Positions 38,046 to 50,324 of a stretch of DNA of 64,000 nucleotides are shown here, piece after piece (the stretch's first letter is position 1; each line of letters opens with the position of its first letter). The notes beneath the pieces are model-generated. The model was not told where the DNA came from. It searched no databases and was given only the letters and a program-made list of their open reading frames with translations. Where the stretch lies: contig JABYQS010000043.1 of the NCBI GenBank assembly GCA_022592435.1, positions 62,001-126,000 on the forward strand, in the 5' to 3' direction. The position numbers and the translations under genes are program-made. The DNA is from Cerioporus squamosus (Eukaryota > Basidiomycota > Agaricomycetes > Polyporales > Polyporaceae).

Positions 38046-38922
38046 ATGTTAATGACGTCCGGTACGCGTATCCTATATGGCGCCAACTTTTCTCCTCTAA
38101 CCATAATGCACTGCCGGATTAGTGGGGAGAAAGAGCGGCGGTAATCGCAAGACCCTCCCGAGATCGGCAATGGACAAGTCCTCCGTCCCGTTCCCCATGA
38201 CCGACGAGCTGCACAAACTAGGAAGCCGGCTTAGTTCCATGTATTCCTTCAGCAGCTCTGGCGGAAATGCAAGTCAAGAGGCAGGGGTGCAGGAGACTTC
38301 CCTCGTCATCCCGGCCTTCGACTCCCTGCCCGAGATCCCCGACGAGGACGAAGAAGTCCATTCTCTTCGTGTCTCTCCGTTGGACCGACGACGCGTCGTA
38401 CCTGCAGCCAAGGAGCCATCTATAGTCCCACGTTATGCAAGTCAGGAGCCTATCAGGATTGCACTCTTGCCTGCACGTCACTCGGAACCTTGCAAACCAT
38501 CCCGCCCTCCTCCGCGGTTGAAGGATATCCGGAGAATCATCGTGAAGCGTAGCAGGAGTAACGTCTATGGATTCAAAATCTCCTCTTTGGCCTCGGCTCG
38601 CATTCCGCAGACCATCCCGGAGCATGCCGCCCTCTCGTTCGCTCCACGAAGATGGGCGGTTGCACAACCCATGCCTCTTCCGAAGGGGAGAGACTCTGTC
38701 CCACGTCTCCCAAGCAAATTCCTGTCAGAAGCCGAGAATCAGGCGTACGTAATATTCCTCATTTGCTATACAGCTTGCGTACGTCGGACGTTAACATGCA
38801 AGTGCAGGGAATGCGGTGGTTTCGCAAGCCGCCCCAAACCATTGGGTGCTAAGCCTCGCACGCAGAGGGCTGTGTCTCGGTCCTTCGGCCAGGACAAAAC
38901 CGCTCTTCTCAACCACTTATAG
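38046..38922 (+). CDS. Orphan array gene E: basic, Pro/Ser-rich protein
   Basis: Exons 38046-38061, 38123-38744 and 38808-38922 join to 250 residues, phases 1 and 2. The 16 nt first exon is inferred: the second exon is open from the splice acceptor at 38121-38122, and a matching ATG and donor lie 61 nt upstream. If translation instead starts at Met 38170, the protein is shorter by 21 residues. The second exon has a Ser-rich N-terminal part, an acidic turn (IPDEDEEVHSL) and a long basic part (RLKDIRRIIVKRSRSN). The last intron has no in-frame stop and could be retained. Function is unknown. Confidence 0.58.
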
Positions 38923-39489
38923 GCATGATTTTTCTGGCTGGATACCCTACCATCGGTGATATTGGGTGAACATAGGTGGTTAGGACGGTTAAGGGAGGGT
39001 AGGGTCTTTGCAGAGGGCTTATACCTGTCGTTGCTCAGGTTGAAGTATGTTATCCCTCGTGCATCCTCATGTAACTGTAGTAGTGTGTGCTTGTACCTTC
39101 TCTGTATCGCCGGAAAGGCACATCCTGGCTCCTCACACTGTGAGTGGCGTCATCGAGTCTCATAGGGTTTTGAGATGGAGAGCCAGTGGATCCGCGCTGA
39201 ATACAACTACTACTCGAGGCTTACAACAATTTCTCTGGTGTTCAGCTTTAGGTCGCGTATAAGCGTGCTTGCGACGAGATCCCACTGGACGATTGTCGCG
39301 GAGTTCCCGTGAGCGCTCGTATAAATCCGAACGCGCTTGGTCGCTTACTCCGCGGTCTCTGTTCACCTCCAGCCACCATCCCACTCGCTCCCCCTACAAC
39401 AGCTGCATTAGATTTCAGCTACTCTTTAGAGCTCTTTTGACTCTGAAACCACCCACCAAGCTCAGAGGCCGGACTCTCGGTAGTCTGCG
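38923..39489. other. Spacer, no supported gene
   Basis: It separates genes E and F. Nothing coding is supported. Confidence 0.4.
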
Positions 39490-40544
39490 ATGCCTGCCGA
39501 ACGCCGCAAATACATTCCCTCTCCTCTATCTCAGTCGGTGGTGGGACGAAGGTACCGGAGGAACGCCTTCGGCCAGTTCGAGGACGGTAAGTTTGCTCTA
39601 TTCTCCCCTGAACTGTCTTCGTACTCACGTGAGGCCTAACCAAGATGGTTGCGACACGGGCCCGAAGCCCAGCCCTTTTCTGACGAACGAGTTTTCAAGC
39701 GGAACATGGAGCAACCCCGTGTACAAGCCCCCTCGTAGCCTGGTATCACTCCGTGTCCCGGATGAAGCTCGACCGTGTCCTTTGAGCGATATGACCTGGC
39801 TCAGTGCGTATTATCAGGTCAAGTAAGTCCGAGCTCACAGCTCTGATGGTGTATCATCCAGGGCCTGGAGATCTAGTCCAGTTTGCATCAATTGCCAAAG
39901 ACCAACGAGAGATCGACATCCAGCTGTACGGACAGGCAAAAGGTAAGTCTCTGAAGTTACAGCGCCATTGTCCGTCTACTATCGCTCGCCTAACTGGAGT
40001 TTTGCGGCAGTCTACGTACCATGTGGAAAGGACGGATGTCCTTACTGCTCTGACTCCTCTATCAAGGAAGCAGTCCCCGATACTGTGGAGGAGTTGGTGC
40101 TGGATGTCCGTGTCTTCCCGGGATACAAGCCAGGTCGTGTCGCCGAGATGCCCAAGTCCTTCCGCTCCGCACAGGACAAGAAGGCGAAAGGAGCCGCGTC
40201 CCGTCGGATTCGTTTCTGGCCATACTTCTTCAATAAGGAACAAGCGGCCGCCCTGAACAGCTACCCCAAGAAGAACACGGCCATCCCGCGTCCCTATGAC
40301 CGAGTCGTGGGCCGGCGAAAGCGCTATTGGGATAGGTGAGTTACCATCCTATCGCTATATTATTCCGACGCCCTCGTCTGAAACCGCATACAGCGTTCGT
40401 GCTCGCACGGAGGGAGTCGCTCTGACTCCCGGCGTCAACAAGAACGGGGTACAACGGTCACGTTCCTCGAGTCCTATCCCCAAGCTGAGGCGCGACGCTG
40501 GCGTACCCATTCAAGTCAGACGAATCGCCACCCATGGTTTCTAA
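39490..40544 (+). CDS. Orphan array gene F (one base short)
   Basis: Exons 39490-39586, 39645-39817, 39862-39942, 40011-40335 and 40394-40544 give 827 nt, one short of a whole number of codons. The missing base must lie in or after the second exon, before 39862. With it, the protein is about 275 residues and the phases fit the array rule (1,1,1,2). The N-terminus MPAERRKYIPSPLSQS carries a PSPL string. The fourth exon is the most ordered part: YVPCGKDGCPYC (three Cys), then VEELVLDVRVFPGYKPGR and RFWPYFFNKEQAAALNSYP. The C-terminus is basic and Ser/Arg-rich. I know no matching family. The Cys pattern could bind metal but is too short to call. Confidence 0.62.
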
Positions 40545-41017
40545 ACACGGACATACGAACCAACATTCCGAACCCTAGCTCTCAGGCAGGCATCTCGTTT
40601 CGACCCTCCCTCCGGCGTTGTAACCATCGTTCACACTATGTATTGTTTTGCGGACAAGTCTATCCTTGCTACATCCTATACCACTTACGTCTTCCACTTC
40701 CCTACATCTCCGCGACCAACGTATATCACCCGACTCCGGATTTTCCAGACACATCTTAGTAGCGTACTTTACCCTCATGTCAAGCTGTCTCATGTACCCC
40801 GTATGTTGCGCTCAGCGCATTAAATACAAGCAATAGTGAAACATACACGAGAGACAAAGACAAGACAAACGCTAGCGAATAGTACTACAAGTCCTCCTCC
40901 ATTCGCGCGCGGACCTTTGCAACGCATTCCCTACAGCCCGACAACGAGCTCCCCGACTCAGAGCCAGCGCAGCGTGAGACAGCATCCGTCTCAGGCGGTG
41001 CGGAGCGTTCACACTCG
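40545..41017. other. Convergent spacer between genes F and G
   Basis: It holds the 3' ends of two convergent genes. No coding region is supported. Confidence 0.4.
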
Positions 41018-42510
41018 CTACCGCCTAGACTTGAGCTTGTACCTCCTCGGAGGACGAACGAGCCTCGGGCGGAGCGGCGCGGGCACCTCCTTCCCGCTCG
41101 GCGTGCCCTTGCACGGCGCCGGCCTCGGGTTGTCGCAGTCGTACGCCCGCCTCGGCACCTTCTCACCCAGCCTCATCTTCATGCCCCGCATGTATTCCTC
41201 CGTGTGCAGGCGTAACAGGAGCGAGAACTCCGGCGCATGCGCCCTCCAGAGCTTGAGCAGGATGTTGCTATCCTTCGGATCACAGGTCGACTCGAACGCG
41301 CGCCGCTTGAGGAGCTGCGGCGCGAGCGCGGGGACGACGCGGAGGTCGCGCGGCGCCTTTTTCACCTGGAGGTACTTGGGCGGCGGGCGGCGCCTGTGGG
41401 GGATGTTCTCCGGTAGTCTGCTTCTGAACGCAGGATGCACGCTGGCGAGGTCTACGAACGTGCCGTCCGCGCGCTCGCCGATTTCCAGGTACCGCGTCCA
41501 GATGCGGATAGTCTCGAAGCGCGTCTTGCAGTTGCGGACAGGATTGGCTCCTTCGGGGTGATGGACTTTCTGAGGGGAGAGGGGCCGGGCTTCCTCCAGG
41601 TGCGCATGCTCGGGATGCGCGGGAGTTTGTCTGACTCCCCCTTCTTCAGTCGGGACTGGGGGACAGTCTCGTCGACGGCGATGATAGGAGAAGGGGAGAC
41701 CACGGCGACGGGCTCCGGGGCGGCGACCACGTTCGAAGGGGAAGCGTCTTGCGGTGCTGCGCTCATCGCGGCCGGAGCAGGTGCGAGTTGCGATGAGGAT
41801 GTTCCGGAGACAGCAGGAGGAGGCACGTCGGAGTCATCAAAGGACCACTCGACGTCGGTCATCGTCACTTCCAAGTCGAGATCCACGTCCTCGTTGTCCT
41901 GAGCATCGGGAGCTTCCTCGCGCGCGACAGGCTCGTCTTGCTTGACTGCCGACCGTTTAGCACTCGTCCGGGCATCGGGGCTGTCTTCGGGATGGAGGCA
42001 GTCCGGCAAGACACGGCCATTCTTGACGAATCCTAGATGACCAAGGGGACACGTTGAGGGCACGATCATGCGGCGAATATCGAGGATGACTCACGTAAGG
42101 GGTCATTGAGCTCATCCGACAGGAAGCCAAGGATCGAGTTGCTGTATATCCTGCGAGGAGATCTGCCCCGCTGTATCAAATACATAGCTGAACGGAAAGC
42201 AACCCGGCGTGTCAGCGTCTTACATCTTTATATAGTCAGACATGGCACAGGTGACCTACGAGGCGGGCGGTTTCGGCGCATGAACTCTGTAGTCACATAC
42301 TCCGGGTCAGGATGGTCTGGCACGTAGTCGGTGGTGACTGGAAACAGGGATGGCGTCAGACACGTCGTCCGTTGCCGAGCGAGGTCAAAGTTATGCAGAC
42401 TTACGATAGATGTCTGGAAGGCGTGGACGTTTCTCCGATGGCGCGGCGTCCCCGGCGTCTTCGGAGCCGCGCTTTGTGCCTCGCCCACGGCTGGGGACGG
42501 ATCTCAGCAT
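41018..42510 (-). CDS. Orphan array gene G: bipartite basic N-terminus and PGPSPLR motif (one base short)
   Basis: On the minus strand, exons 42510-42405, 42337-42260, 42187-42095 and 42032-41018 total 1292 nt, one short of 431 codons; all three introns are phase 1. The first exon carries TKRGSEDAGDAAPSEKRPR, a bipartite nuclear-type signal much like those of genes C, J and O. The last exon has an acidic Asp/Glu stretch, a Pro/Ala-rich linker, then MRTWRKPGPSPLRKSIT. The frame shifts just after this, at a CCCC run near 41550. In the next frame comes a well-formed region (NCKTRFETIRIWTRYLEIGE, then a basic C-terminus). With one more C the two parts join. CKTRFETIRIWTRYL resembles CRDLRINMQIAEYL at the same place in gene O. 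Confidence 0.7.
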
Positions 42511-43276
42511 TGACGCAAGCAAAGCAGCCAGACGGGCGAAGGGAACTCACTTTGTAGGCTCTGGAGGCCCTTGCGTCGAAGTAGAAGCCGGCTCAGACAT
42601 TGAATCGAGGACAAAGGACTGAATTGAGGGTGGTGGTTGCGGAACTAGAGGGTGATGTCGAAGCAGAAGGGACGCTAGGACCAGGAGATGGTCTTCGCTA
42701 AGTTACGGTGAGATCGGGAAGAGAAGGTAGGCAATGGGAGAGGGGTATGGGGAGATAGTAGCGGCTGCGTCGCGGTGGTTGGGGAATGGGAGACAAAGCG
42801 CGGGGAGGCAGCCCATTTTGTGCCGCTGGGCACGTGCTCATGTTCACCTTGCCGACCTCGGGCTCCTCCTTCCCCTCGCGCTCGCTCAGCGCTCCGCTAT
42901 ACTTCCTCCAGGCCCTCCAGGGAACACCAGAGCACCGTCGCCAGAAGGTCATCTTGCTACGAGCTCAGAGGCAAGTGCGATAGCGACCCAGTACTGACCT
43001 TCGCTCATTGACCTACAGACAGACTATGGTTGCAGTTGAGACATTGAGCAGAGCGACAACAGGGATACGCGAGTTCGTTCCGCATCTCTTGGAAGAGAGT
43101 AACAACGCGAACATGCGTCGAGCGACCGACTCGGAAATAGATGAACGTATATCACTTCGGCGCAGCTAACCTGAGCCGGTCAGCATGAAACCAGCATCGT
43201 TGCGCATATTGGGAACTCACCAATCATTCTCCGGACCACGCACGCTCAACACTCCCAGGACAGCTCCTCGGGCACC
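42511..43276. other. Divergent spacer between genes G and H
   Basis: Apart from the upstream motif of gene G, nothing is recognised. Short open frames near 42734-43011 overlap in three frames and are not called. Confidence 0.4.
42632..42640 (-). promoter_or_regulatory. GCAACCACC (minus strand) upstream of gene G
   Basis: An exact reverse-strand copy of the 9-mer, GGTGGTTGC on the plus strand, sits 122-130 bases upstream of the gene G start. It is in the gene's own orientation, which argues against chance. Confidence 0.4.
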
Positions 43277-43601
43277 ATGTTCATAGAGAACCCTAACAAG
43301 TCGTCGAGGCCGAGTATGTTCCGACCTAGTTTCTGGTATCCAGATGAGCCTCACGCTGACACCGCGATTCGCAGGTACATACCTACCACGACAACGGCGC
43401 GTCGGCTTCAGCGAGACAGTACATCTCCTACCTCATGAAGCTGGCCAAAGTTCGATAGCACTTAGGGCGAGGCCATCACCACTGTACGCGCAGGCGTCTG
43501 CCCACTGGCTCCACGACTGGCCCCGGGCGACGAACGCTGCGAGCCGAAGCCCACGGTTCGCCGGCAGTGCCGAAAGAATGTCGTATACCCGCCGCCGGTA
43601 G
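43277..43601 (+). CDS. Orphan array gene H: small basic protein
   Basis: Exons 43277-43313 and 43375-43601 join to 87 residues with a phase 1 intron of 61 nt. The sequence includes LPRQRRVGFSETVHLLPHE and ARPSPLYAQ. It is basic with no domain, signal peptide or membrane helix. It may be complete or a truncated array member: a donor-like GTATAC near its end would allow a further exon that I cannot place. Family and function are unknown. Confidence 0.45.
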
Positions 43602-45189
43602 CCCACAGGCTGTCGCGGTCCATTCGAGGACAACGATACTTAGTCGAGGTGCGTCGTGCTCATCCGAGCGATAGCTCCTCTAAGTATCTGCGTTGACCTA
43701 CCTATGAGTTAGGACCGAAGTTAGACCGCGCCGCAGAGGAGTCTCTTGTCTGCTAGGACGTACCTCTTCCTCACGAGTCACAGCAAAGACCTAGCTTGCC
43801 ACGTCAAGCGGAACCGCGGGTGGCCGGCCTTCGAGGAGGACGTGCTAGTCTATCGACGAAGGTCAGATACGGATTCGGGATCGAACTCTCCAGACCCAAG
43901 ACAACCCTAGGCACTTCCGAAGCATGCAGACAAATGGGCACAAGTCCAGGATCCCGAGAAGAGAAAAAGCTCCCGCGACTATGAGTGAGTAGCTCTGATC
44001 CCTTGCAATAGTCGTTCCCGCGTTGACGTTCTAGGAAACGGTCACCGTCCAAGCATACCCCCTTCAATCGAAGCACCAGAAGCCACAGCAACACAACGGA
44101 TACATGTCAGCAGAAGCGCGGTCTTTCCTGCCCAGGTACGCAGACACCTCGAAGTATGAGTCACGATCGTCCGAGCTGAAGCCTTGCAACAATGATAGGA
44201 GACGAGGGGCCCGTGCAACATACCTCTATACCTTTTCCTACGTAGGGGGAGGCGCAGTTGTCGTCGTCTGGCGTGCAGCTCGCTTGGGCGGACGGCGCAC
44301 GAGTCGATGACTCGACACGGACTGCAGTCTGCAGGCTGCTTTCGCGCGCAACATCCCAGGCAGTCGGACACACGAGACCGCAGATTCAGGAGGAGTTGAT
44401 CTCAGATGGGTCCGAGGCCGATGGTGGATGAGGGGATGGCGGACGTTGCAGGGGTGCAGACGAAGTGGAGGTTGGTGTGGCCGCTCTGTCGCGAGCTCTG
44501 ATTGGCTCCTTCTTTACTCGGACGACTTCTTGTCTTCTTACCCTCATGTTCATCGTGCCCGGAGTACTCGCTGCGAGTTATACAGGACTCAGTTCCTTCT
44601 CGTTGCACCGCGTACTTGCTGTTTACAACATTATCGACGACTACTGCTCTACAGAGAGAACATGCAGAGACCGTCCACTACTGGGCAACCCTGCACGCAT
44701 CCTATCGACGACTCGCTCGGGGATTTTGGGAGGTATATCGCAATGGAAAGTACAAGCATACCATTTTGCCAGTCTTGCCTCCCTCGACCGCTGAGCTTTG
44801 CATGACCCCTTCCCCACCCCCGCTGCGACCGCGGCTTGTTCCCATCGTCCTGCATGACACCTCCAAAAGTTGACTTTCTCGCCGCTGTGAGTTCATGTGT
44901 CCCAAAGCTGGAGACCGTGGAGGAAGCTAACACCAGAAGACAGAAGGGAGAAGATTACACCCAGCATGCGCACCGTTGTCCTGCCAGGCTGGGACGGACT
45001 TTGCGCTTGTTGAATCCGGAGGCTCTTGGCAAACACTCACAAACTATGCCAGAGTCCTGTCTGCACGTGACTGCCATCGGCGCCTGTGCACGTCGCGGTC
45101 TATCCCGTTCTAGACTCCGACTCGTACTCCGAATTACGACCTCCAAACGCCGTGGTTTCTCGCTCTCCTCCCTTACATGCATACTTACG
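43602..45189. other. Mostly unassigned; possible orphan exon
   Basis: A protein-like stretch at about 44654-44780 (EHAETVHYWATLHASYRRLA, then FWEVYRNGKY) looks like a real exon, but I cannot connect it to a start or to other exons. Another charged stretch lies at 43800-43900. A 33 nt string at 45013-45045 recurs near 53543. Confidence 0.3.
45013..45045 (+). repeat. Dispersed repeat, copy 1
   Basis: A block with ATCCGG, GGCTCTTGGCAAA, ACTC and CAAACT lies about 145-177 bases before the start of gene I. A copy with few differences lies at 53543-53576, before gene M. Confidence 0.5.
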
Positions 45190-46380
45190 ATGGCTTACTA
45201 CGCGTTCCCGCCTTACTCGTACCCGACTGCTCCGGCACCTGTGCAGCCGACTTACTCTTACTATCCAGCCCCCTCCTACCCTTACTATGGCTCGCCATGG
45301 GGCCCGTACCCGATGCCTCCTCCTCACTATGTCTATGCTCCTCACCCTTCCTCCTTCCCGCCCCCACAGCCGATGCCTGTGCCCGTCTTCTATCAGATCC
45401 AGAACCATGGTATGCGTGGTCTCACTCGGCAGCACCTCCAATGCCATACTGACGTCGAGTGGCAGCAGCGCCGACGAGACTTCCTTTCCCTCAAGCCTCG
45501 GGGGTCGTCCAAGCTCCTTCCGCATTCCGTACGCGTTCCTGACCTCCGCCGCTGTCGTGAGTGTGATACTGAACTTCTATGGCAGCCGCGCAGCCAAGCC
45601 CGCCGTTCTCTCCGGACTCAGGCCTTGTCAAGGCTCCGTCAGCATCTCGTACGTACTTATTTCGGATGCTTCGCTACTCATTAATCCGGAGAGATGAACG
45701 TGCTCACGCGACTCTCATCAGCTGCGGGAGTTGCTGTCTCCCGTGCTCCAGGCGTTCTCACAGACACCGACATACGCAACGCCCTACACCGCGCCGGTCT
45801 AGAAGACAACCGCAAGGAGAGAGCACTGGCGGCGAAGCGGACTCTCGCGAAGACCCTCAAACTCCCGAACTTCAAGAAGGGGCCCAGCATGGCGGTCGCG
45901 GAGGCGATCCTCAACCCAGAGAACATCATTTTCAAAGGCGGCGCCCCGTCTTCCGAAGCAGACATGCTCGAGCGCTGGAACCAGACCGAGTTCTTCCTCG
46001 GCCCTGTGTGCAAGACCACCCACTTCCAGGGTACTAGGCCGAAGAAGCGGGGTCCGCGGGTCAGCAAGATCAGCATCGATCGCGTCAGCCTGCGCTTCAG
46101 GCTGCTGAAGTACAAATGTCAAGTCGAGTACGTTGCTTTCCTCTCTGTTTGTGTCATACGGGGTGAGAGGATTGACGCGTCGCCTAGGCTGAACGAGAGG
46201 TCTCGGGAGAAGGACTTCCCGGAGGTCTGCGACGCTAGGCCGGTCATCGTCAAGCATGGTGTCAACTGCACCTTCACCCGGCCTGCGTACACCCAGTTCA
46301 AGCCCTCAAAGCTTCGCATTGAGATCAAGAAGCGTCGACCGGATATCCCTCGGGCATCCCTTCTCTCTCGCATTGCATAG
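45190..46380 (+). CDS. Orphan array gene I: Pro/Tyr-rich N-terminus, basic C-terminus
   Basis: Exons 45190-45409, 45466-45528, 45586-45648, 45692-46127 and 46188-46380 join to 324 residues, phases 1,1,1,2. The two internal microexons are 63 nt each. The first 70 residues are a Pro/Tyr-rich low-complexity region (repeats of the kind YYPAPSYPYYG) that could phase-separate or bind WW/SH3-like domains. The fourth exon is folded-looking: VLTDTDIRNALHRAGLEDN, then AEAILNPENIIFKGG, then FFLGPVCKTTHFQGTRPKKR. The last exon is basic. The 43 nt third intron is short, so that junction is the least certain. No known domain is visible. Confidence 0.66.
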
Positions 46381-47741
46381 GGCACCGGCTCGTTCCCGCT
46401 GACCCCTCAGCCCTCCTCATTCAACTACGACCGTCGCATGTACGACACGTCCTCCTCCATGACTTCTCGTCCCATACTGTCACTTGTCACCATGCATCGT
46501 CGTCTGTTCCATCTCTGTGTCGTCAGCTCCCACTCTGCTATACGCACCCACGTTCTTATTGCTATCTTGCTGTATCTACTGTACCATATTCTCCTCCTCT
46601 CACCGTCGCTTTTCATCGTCTTGCGCTCCCCTCCCATCGCTCTGTATCGTATAGTTCCACTCTGTTATATCCAACGTCCGTCCGTCCCGTCCCCCACCAC
46701 TGGCATTGCGTAGCAGTTCGTAGTACTTGCCACATGTCATCTTGTGCGGTTGTATGCAGAGACATTCGTCATCCGCAGAGTCGAAACAAAGTCGAAGTCG
46801 CAGAAAGGGGGAGATGAACGTGGGAAGCTGCTGCCACACGTCAAATGGAAGCCAGCTTGGACGGCGCGTGGGTGCAACGTCAACACGCACTTGTCTCTAC
46901 CTCCAAACCGCCACCACCACTGAGTTCTTTTACGCCCGGGATACCAGCGAGAAACTCCAACGCGGCAAAGACTCGCAAGATGAACTTGGAAGACCGGATG
47001 GCTCGGAGTGTCTTTGTGCTAGTCAAGACCATGTCTCGGCGGCGCACCCATGATGTCGGACCCTAGGTAACGGAGCATCCAAGTCAATTTTGCGCAAGCT
47101 CGTAGCTCTTAACTTCCGTTTCCTCCAGAGTCCGTATGCTCCTCTCGGCGATGTTAACGCCGGGGCTAGCATGCTTGGCGCACGGCGGTACGATCTTCAT
47201 CTCGTCTGGCGAGTCGAGTAACACCCTCTACATGCTGACCTCCCTCTTCAGCAGGTAGGCATATGGCAGTGCTTTGATATAGAGCTTAGTGTCATTCCTT
47301 GCGATGAGGTTCAAGATGCATCTCCAAAAATGGGTACTGCCATCCGGAGAGATCGACTGCGGCAGCGACGAGCCCATCCGAATATCCAACTATCCAGTGA
47401 CCCTCGCTGCATCTACATCCTTCCAAGCTACACTTGCACGCAGGATATCTAGGATATTGGAGATTGGCCCATGGTCCAGAGCGGCGGTCGCTGCCGCCGC
47501 TTGCTTTGTCCCGGTACGGGTCACGTGCCATATCCGGTAGGTGTGGCCGCCCCCCGACGCGTCCCTCCTCCCCACCTTCCACAACCGCCTCACTCCTCGT
47601 CGCTACCCCATAGTTTGCGACCACATTCTGACATCTTTCCAGTTCACTCAAGCGCCACAGTAAACGCCTGACCACGAGCGCTCGTACCCTCGAACTTGAA
47701 GCTTGAAGTCCCAAACCACTTACCCTGCCGCTCGCGAAGTG
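46381..47741. other. Mostly unassigned; possible orphan exons
   Basis: Two stretches look coding: 46845-47066 (SKPPPPLSSFTPGIPARNSN, then MNLEDRMARSVFVLVKTMSR) and 47093-47222 (LVALNFRFLQSPYAPLGD, then ARRYDLHLVWRVE, stop). They may be exons of one small gene, but I cannot join them in frame. Confidence 0.3.
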
Positions 47742-49458
47742 ATGGCAACCACGTCGATCGCGCGCCCGCCTGCACTCCCAGCTCCGTCTCCTTGGAGCTC
47801 GTATACTTGGAACACGTGCGTGACTACGTCCGCTTTGGCCGTACCTGCGTCCGAAGCGAGAAAACGCGTCCGGGAAGAGGATGCGGATATCCCGGAGTCC
47901 AAGCGCGTGCGCATATGCCCGGATGGTCAGTGCGCAACCGTCCTATCTGAGACTCGAGTACTCACTGATTTGCTGTATAGCGGCAAGTAGTGCTCAATGG
48001 GCTACGACTTGTGTTGGACGCGATGATGCGTTCAGCGGAGGTAAGCGCGACCATTCGATATCGTGAAGCTCAGTATGATGAACGGCATTCTACAGCACCC
48101 GATTCACATCAAACCACCGGCTTTTTCGATACATGGGAAATCACTTCTGACTTCCCTGGAGGTTAGTGTGTTTCTGTCTGTGTCTGCGTATTCGCTCACG
48201 ATGATCACCGGCGCAGAATGCCACTCGGACCACAACAAAGCAACCCTGTCTGAGCCGGGTGCCTCGTCGCTGACGACGGAGCCGCTCGGCTCCTGGACCT
48301 GGACCTCCGTACATGGTATCGAGCTTCCCGCACTACAGAGGGAGAGCCGTGAGTAGCATACTCTCAATGCGCTGCAATATGACTGAACTAGAATGCTGTG
48401 TGGATACTGGTCGCAGAAGAAGCAGATGCTTCGCATAACGAGTCTGCTCAGCTCGAAGAGGTCTTCTCCTGGATCTCATCAACGACTCGTACGCATGCAT
48501 CTCGCTATCAGGTTGCCTACTACTAATATAATTATTGCAGCTTCTACAGAATACCCCATGACACCTGCCCCTGCTCTCGAGCCCTCTTCGCCTGGTGAGC
48601 ACCGCACATATCCTACTTAGCCACCCGCATGCTGACTCTTCTTCCCAGATGTGATTCCCTCTCGTTTAAATACGGCAAGTCGACGTCTTCCTTGGAAGCA
48701 GCGACGACCCGGTAGCTCTCCGCTGCGGCAAAGCACTACGTCGGACGAGCTCTCAAACATGCACGACTGCATGTTAGATGGCCGGCCTCGCAGAGCGCCC
48801 GCGCCACTCGACGACGAGCGGTGCAGCTTCCGACGCAGCTTCCTCAAGGAACGTGCTCACTTCAGGTGCGTCCCGTTCTGAGTCCCGCACCGTGGCCACA
48901 CACCGAAACTCTTTAACCAGACGAAAACGCCCGACGTGCGAGGAGAGCGACGCCGCCTTCCGGTGCACGCTCGAAGACGAAGACCCGAAACTACCCCTTC
49001 GAGGAACGCCCTCGCATGCCCGAGAAGAGTTGCAGCCGCTCAACCTCCCGCCGTCGCACCAGTACTACAAGTACACCACCGGCCCAGCCGCAAGGCGGCT
49101 CACGCACGTCGAGAAGCTCAGCGGAGCCCACTTCCGCGGACACGGTGCGCAGTTCGCGCGCCCTGCTCCCAGCAAGGTAGCTCGCCCTCTCGCGGATCGC
49201 ATTTCCGTGCACCAACGAGTGAGCCTTCAGCTTGCGCTGCTGGGTCATGGGGGTGGTACGGTTACGGTGACTGCGGACGAGACTGCGGTCGCATCTTGGG
49301 TTTCGCACGTCGAGATGGTGCCCATATTGAAGATGTTGAAGACGATTGAGGGAGAAGAGTTGGACATGACGACCGGACACTTGGTGTACATAGAAGAGAC
49401 CCTGCAGCTTCCTCCTCTGTATTCTGGCTCTCCTCCGGATACTGTAACCTTTTTCTGA
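47742..49458 (+). CDS. Orphan array gene J: eight-exon protein with bipartite basic signal and SPLR motif
   Basis: Exons 47742-47925, 47981-48040, 48096-48161, 48217-48348, 48417-48488, 48541-48594, 48649-48865 and 48921-49458 join exactly to 440 residues. The first six introns are phase 1 and the seventh is phase 2. Internal exons of 60, 66, 132, 72 and 54 nt could each be skipped without a frameshift. The first exon ends with RKRVREEDADIPESKRVR, a clear bipartite basic signal. The seventh holds RRLPWKQRRPGSSPLRQ. The last is folded-looking, with SHQYYKYTTGPAARRLTHVE, RISVHQRVSLQLALLGHGG and VSHVEMVPILKMLKTIEGEE. This is the clearest example of the family structure. A nuclear location is inferred; the role is unknown. 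Confidence 0.75.
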
Positions 49459-49787
49459 TGTAGGATGGACTGGTTGGAATGACGGGTAGTGACGCGAGTC
49501 CCATCGTCGCGATAATGTATATCATAATTCTTACGGGCCCCATGTTCTCACACTTGTATTCCTGAGTATCCAGCGGTAGGATTATCAATTTATTCCATAG
49601 CTATCTGACTCTGTCTGTATCTGTCGTTTGATGCGCAATGTGCGGGAGGGAGAATTTCGTCACCCGAGCCCGGGTTCGTCGCGCCGAGACCAACTCGCGT
49701 CCGAGCCGCCCGTACTTGCTCTGCAACCACCACCTCCCGCTCTGACCGTCCCCGACTACCACTACCATCCCATCTCCGCTATTCACA
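49459..49787. other. Spacer with upstream motif of gene K
   Basis: There is no gene. It contains the GCAACCACC copy at 49733-49741. Confidence 0.4.
49733..49741 (+). promoter_or_regulatory. GCAACCACC upstream of gene K
   Basis: The exact 9-mer in the context CTCTGCAACCACCACCTCC lies 47-55 bases before the ATG at 49788. Confidence 0.4.
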
Positions 49788-50324
49788 ATGTCTTCGTCTT
49801 CAAGCCAGAGTACGACCTCCTCCAAAAACCCCTTGAAGAACCGCAACCTCAACGCCGCCATGGTCGACCCCGCATGTAAGTCGCCTAACCCAGACGCTTC
49901 AAGGCTATAGCTCAGCATCAACCATCCCCCAGCTATTTCCCTGAAGACAAAGCGGCAGAGCGGAGAACGATACTTCAAGTACAAAGTGCAAGACCTACGG
50001 CGCAGCGGAAACCGTTCGGGTGAGTTTACGCCGAAACCACCTCCCTCCTGGTGTCTTCCTCTCCCGGTTGCTCATCAGCCATTCTCGTAGATGCGAACAC
50101 GGAGACCGTCAGTCTGACCCAGATGACCATGGCGTGCACCCACCAGCACATCGGTGAGTCCGACATTGCACGTTGTAACAGGGTACCGAGCTGAGCTCTG
50201 CGACCTTCCAGTGGACGACAACTTGAAGCTCATCATGTTCGCCGCGGAGGAGGATCCGTTCGCATGGGAGACGTCCGACCCGGAACCTCCTTCTCCCGCT
50301 TCCTCTACTTCCTCTGAGAAGTGA
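49788..50324 (+). CDS. Orphan array gene K: small protein, paralogue of gene L
   Basis: Exons 49788-49875, 49933-50019, 50091-50153 and 50212-50324 join to 116 residues; all three introns are phase 1. The N-terminus is Ser/Asn-rich. The core, SGERYFKYKVQDLRRSGNRS then TETVSLTQMTMACTHQHI, looks like a small beta-rich domain. The tail is acidic (AAEEDPFAWETSDPEPP). The next gene has the same 87 nt second exon and an alignable core (GEEYMVYRIRDIDFRGRRT), so the two are tandem paralogues. No known family is recognised. Confidence 0.68.
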
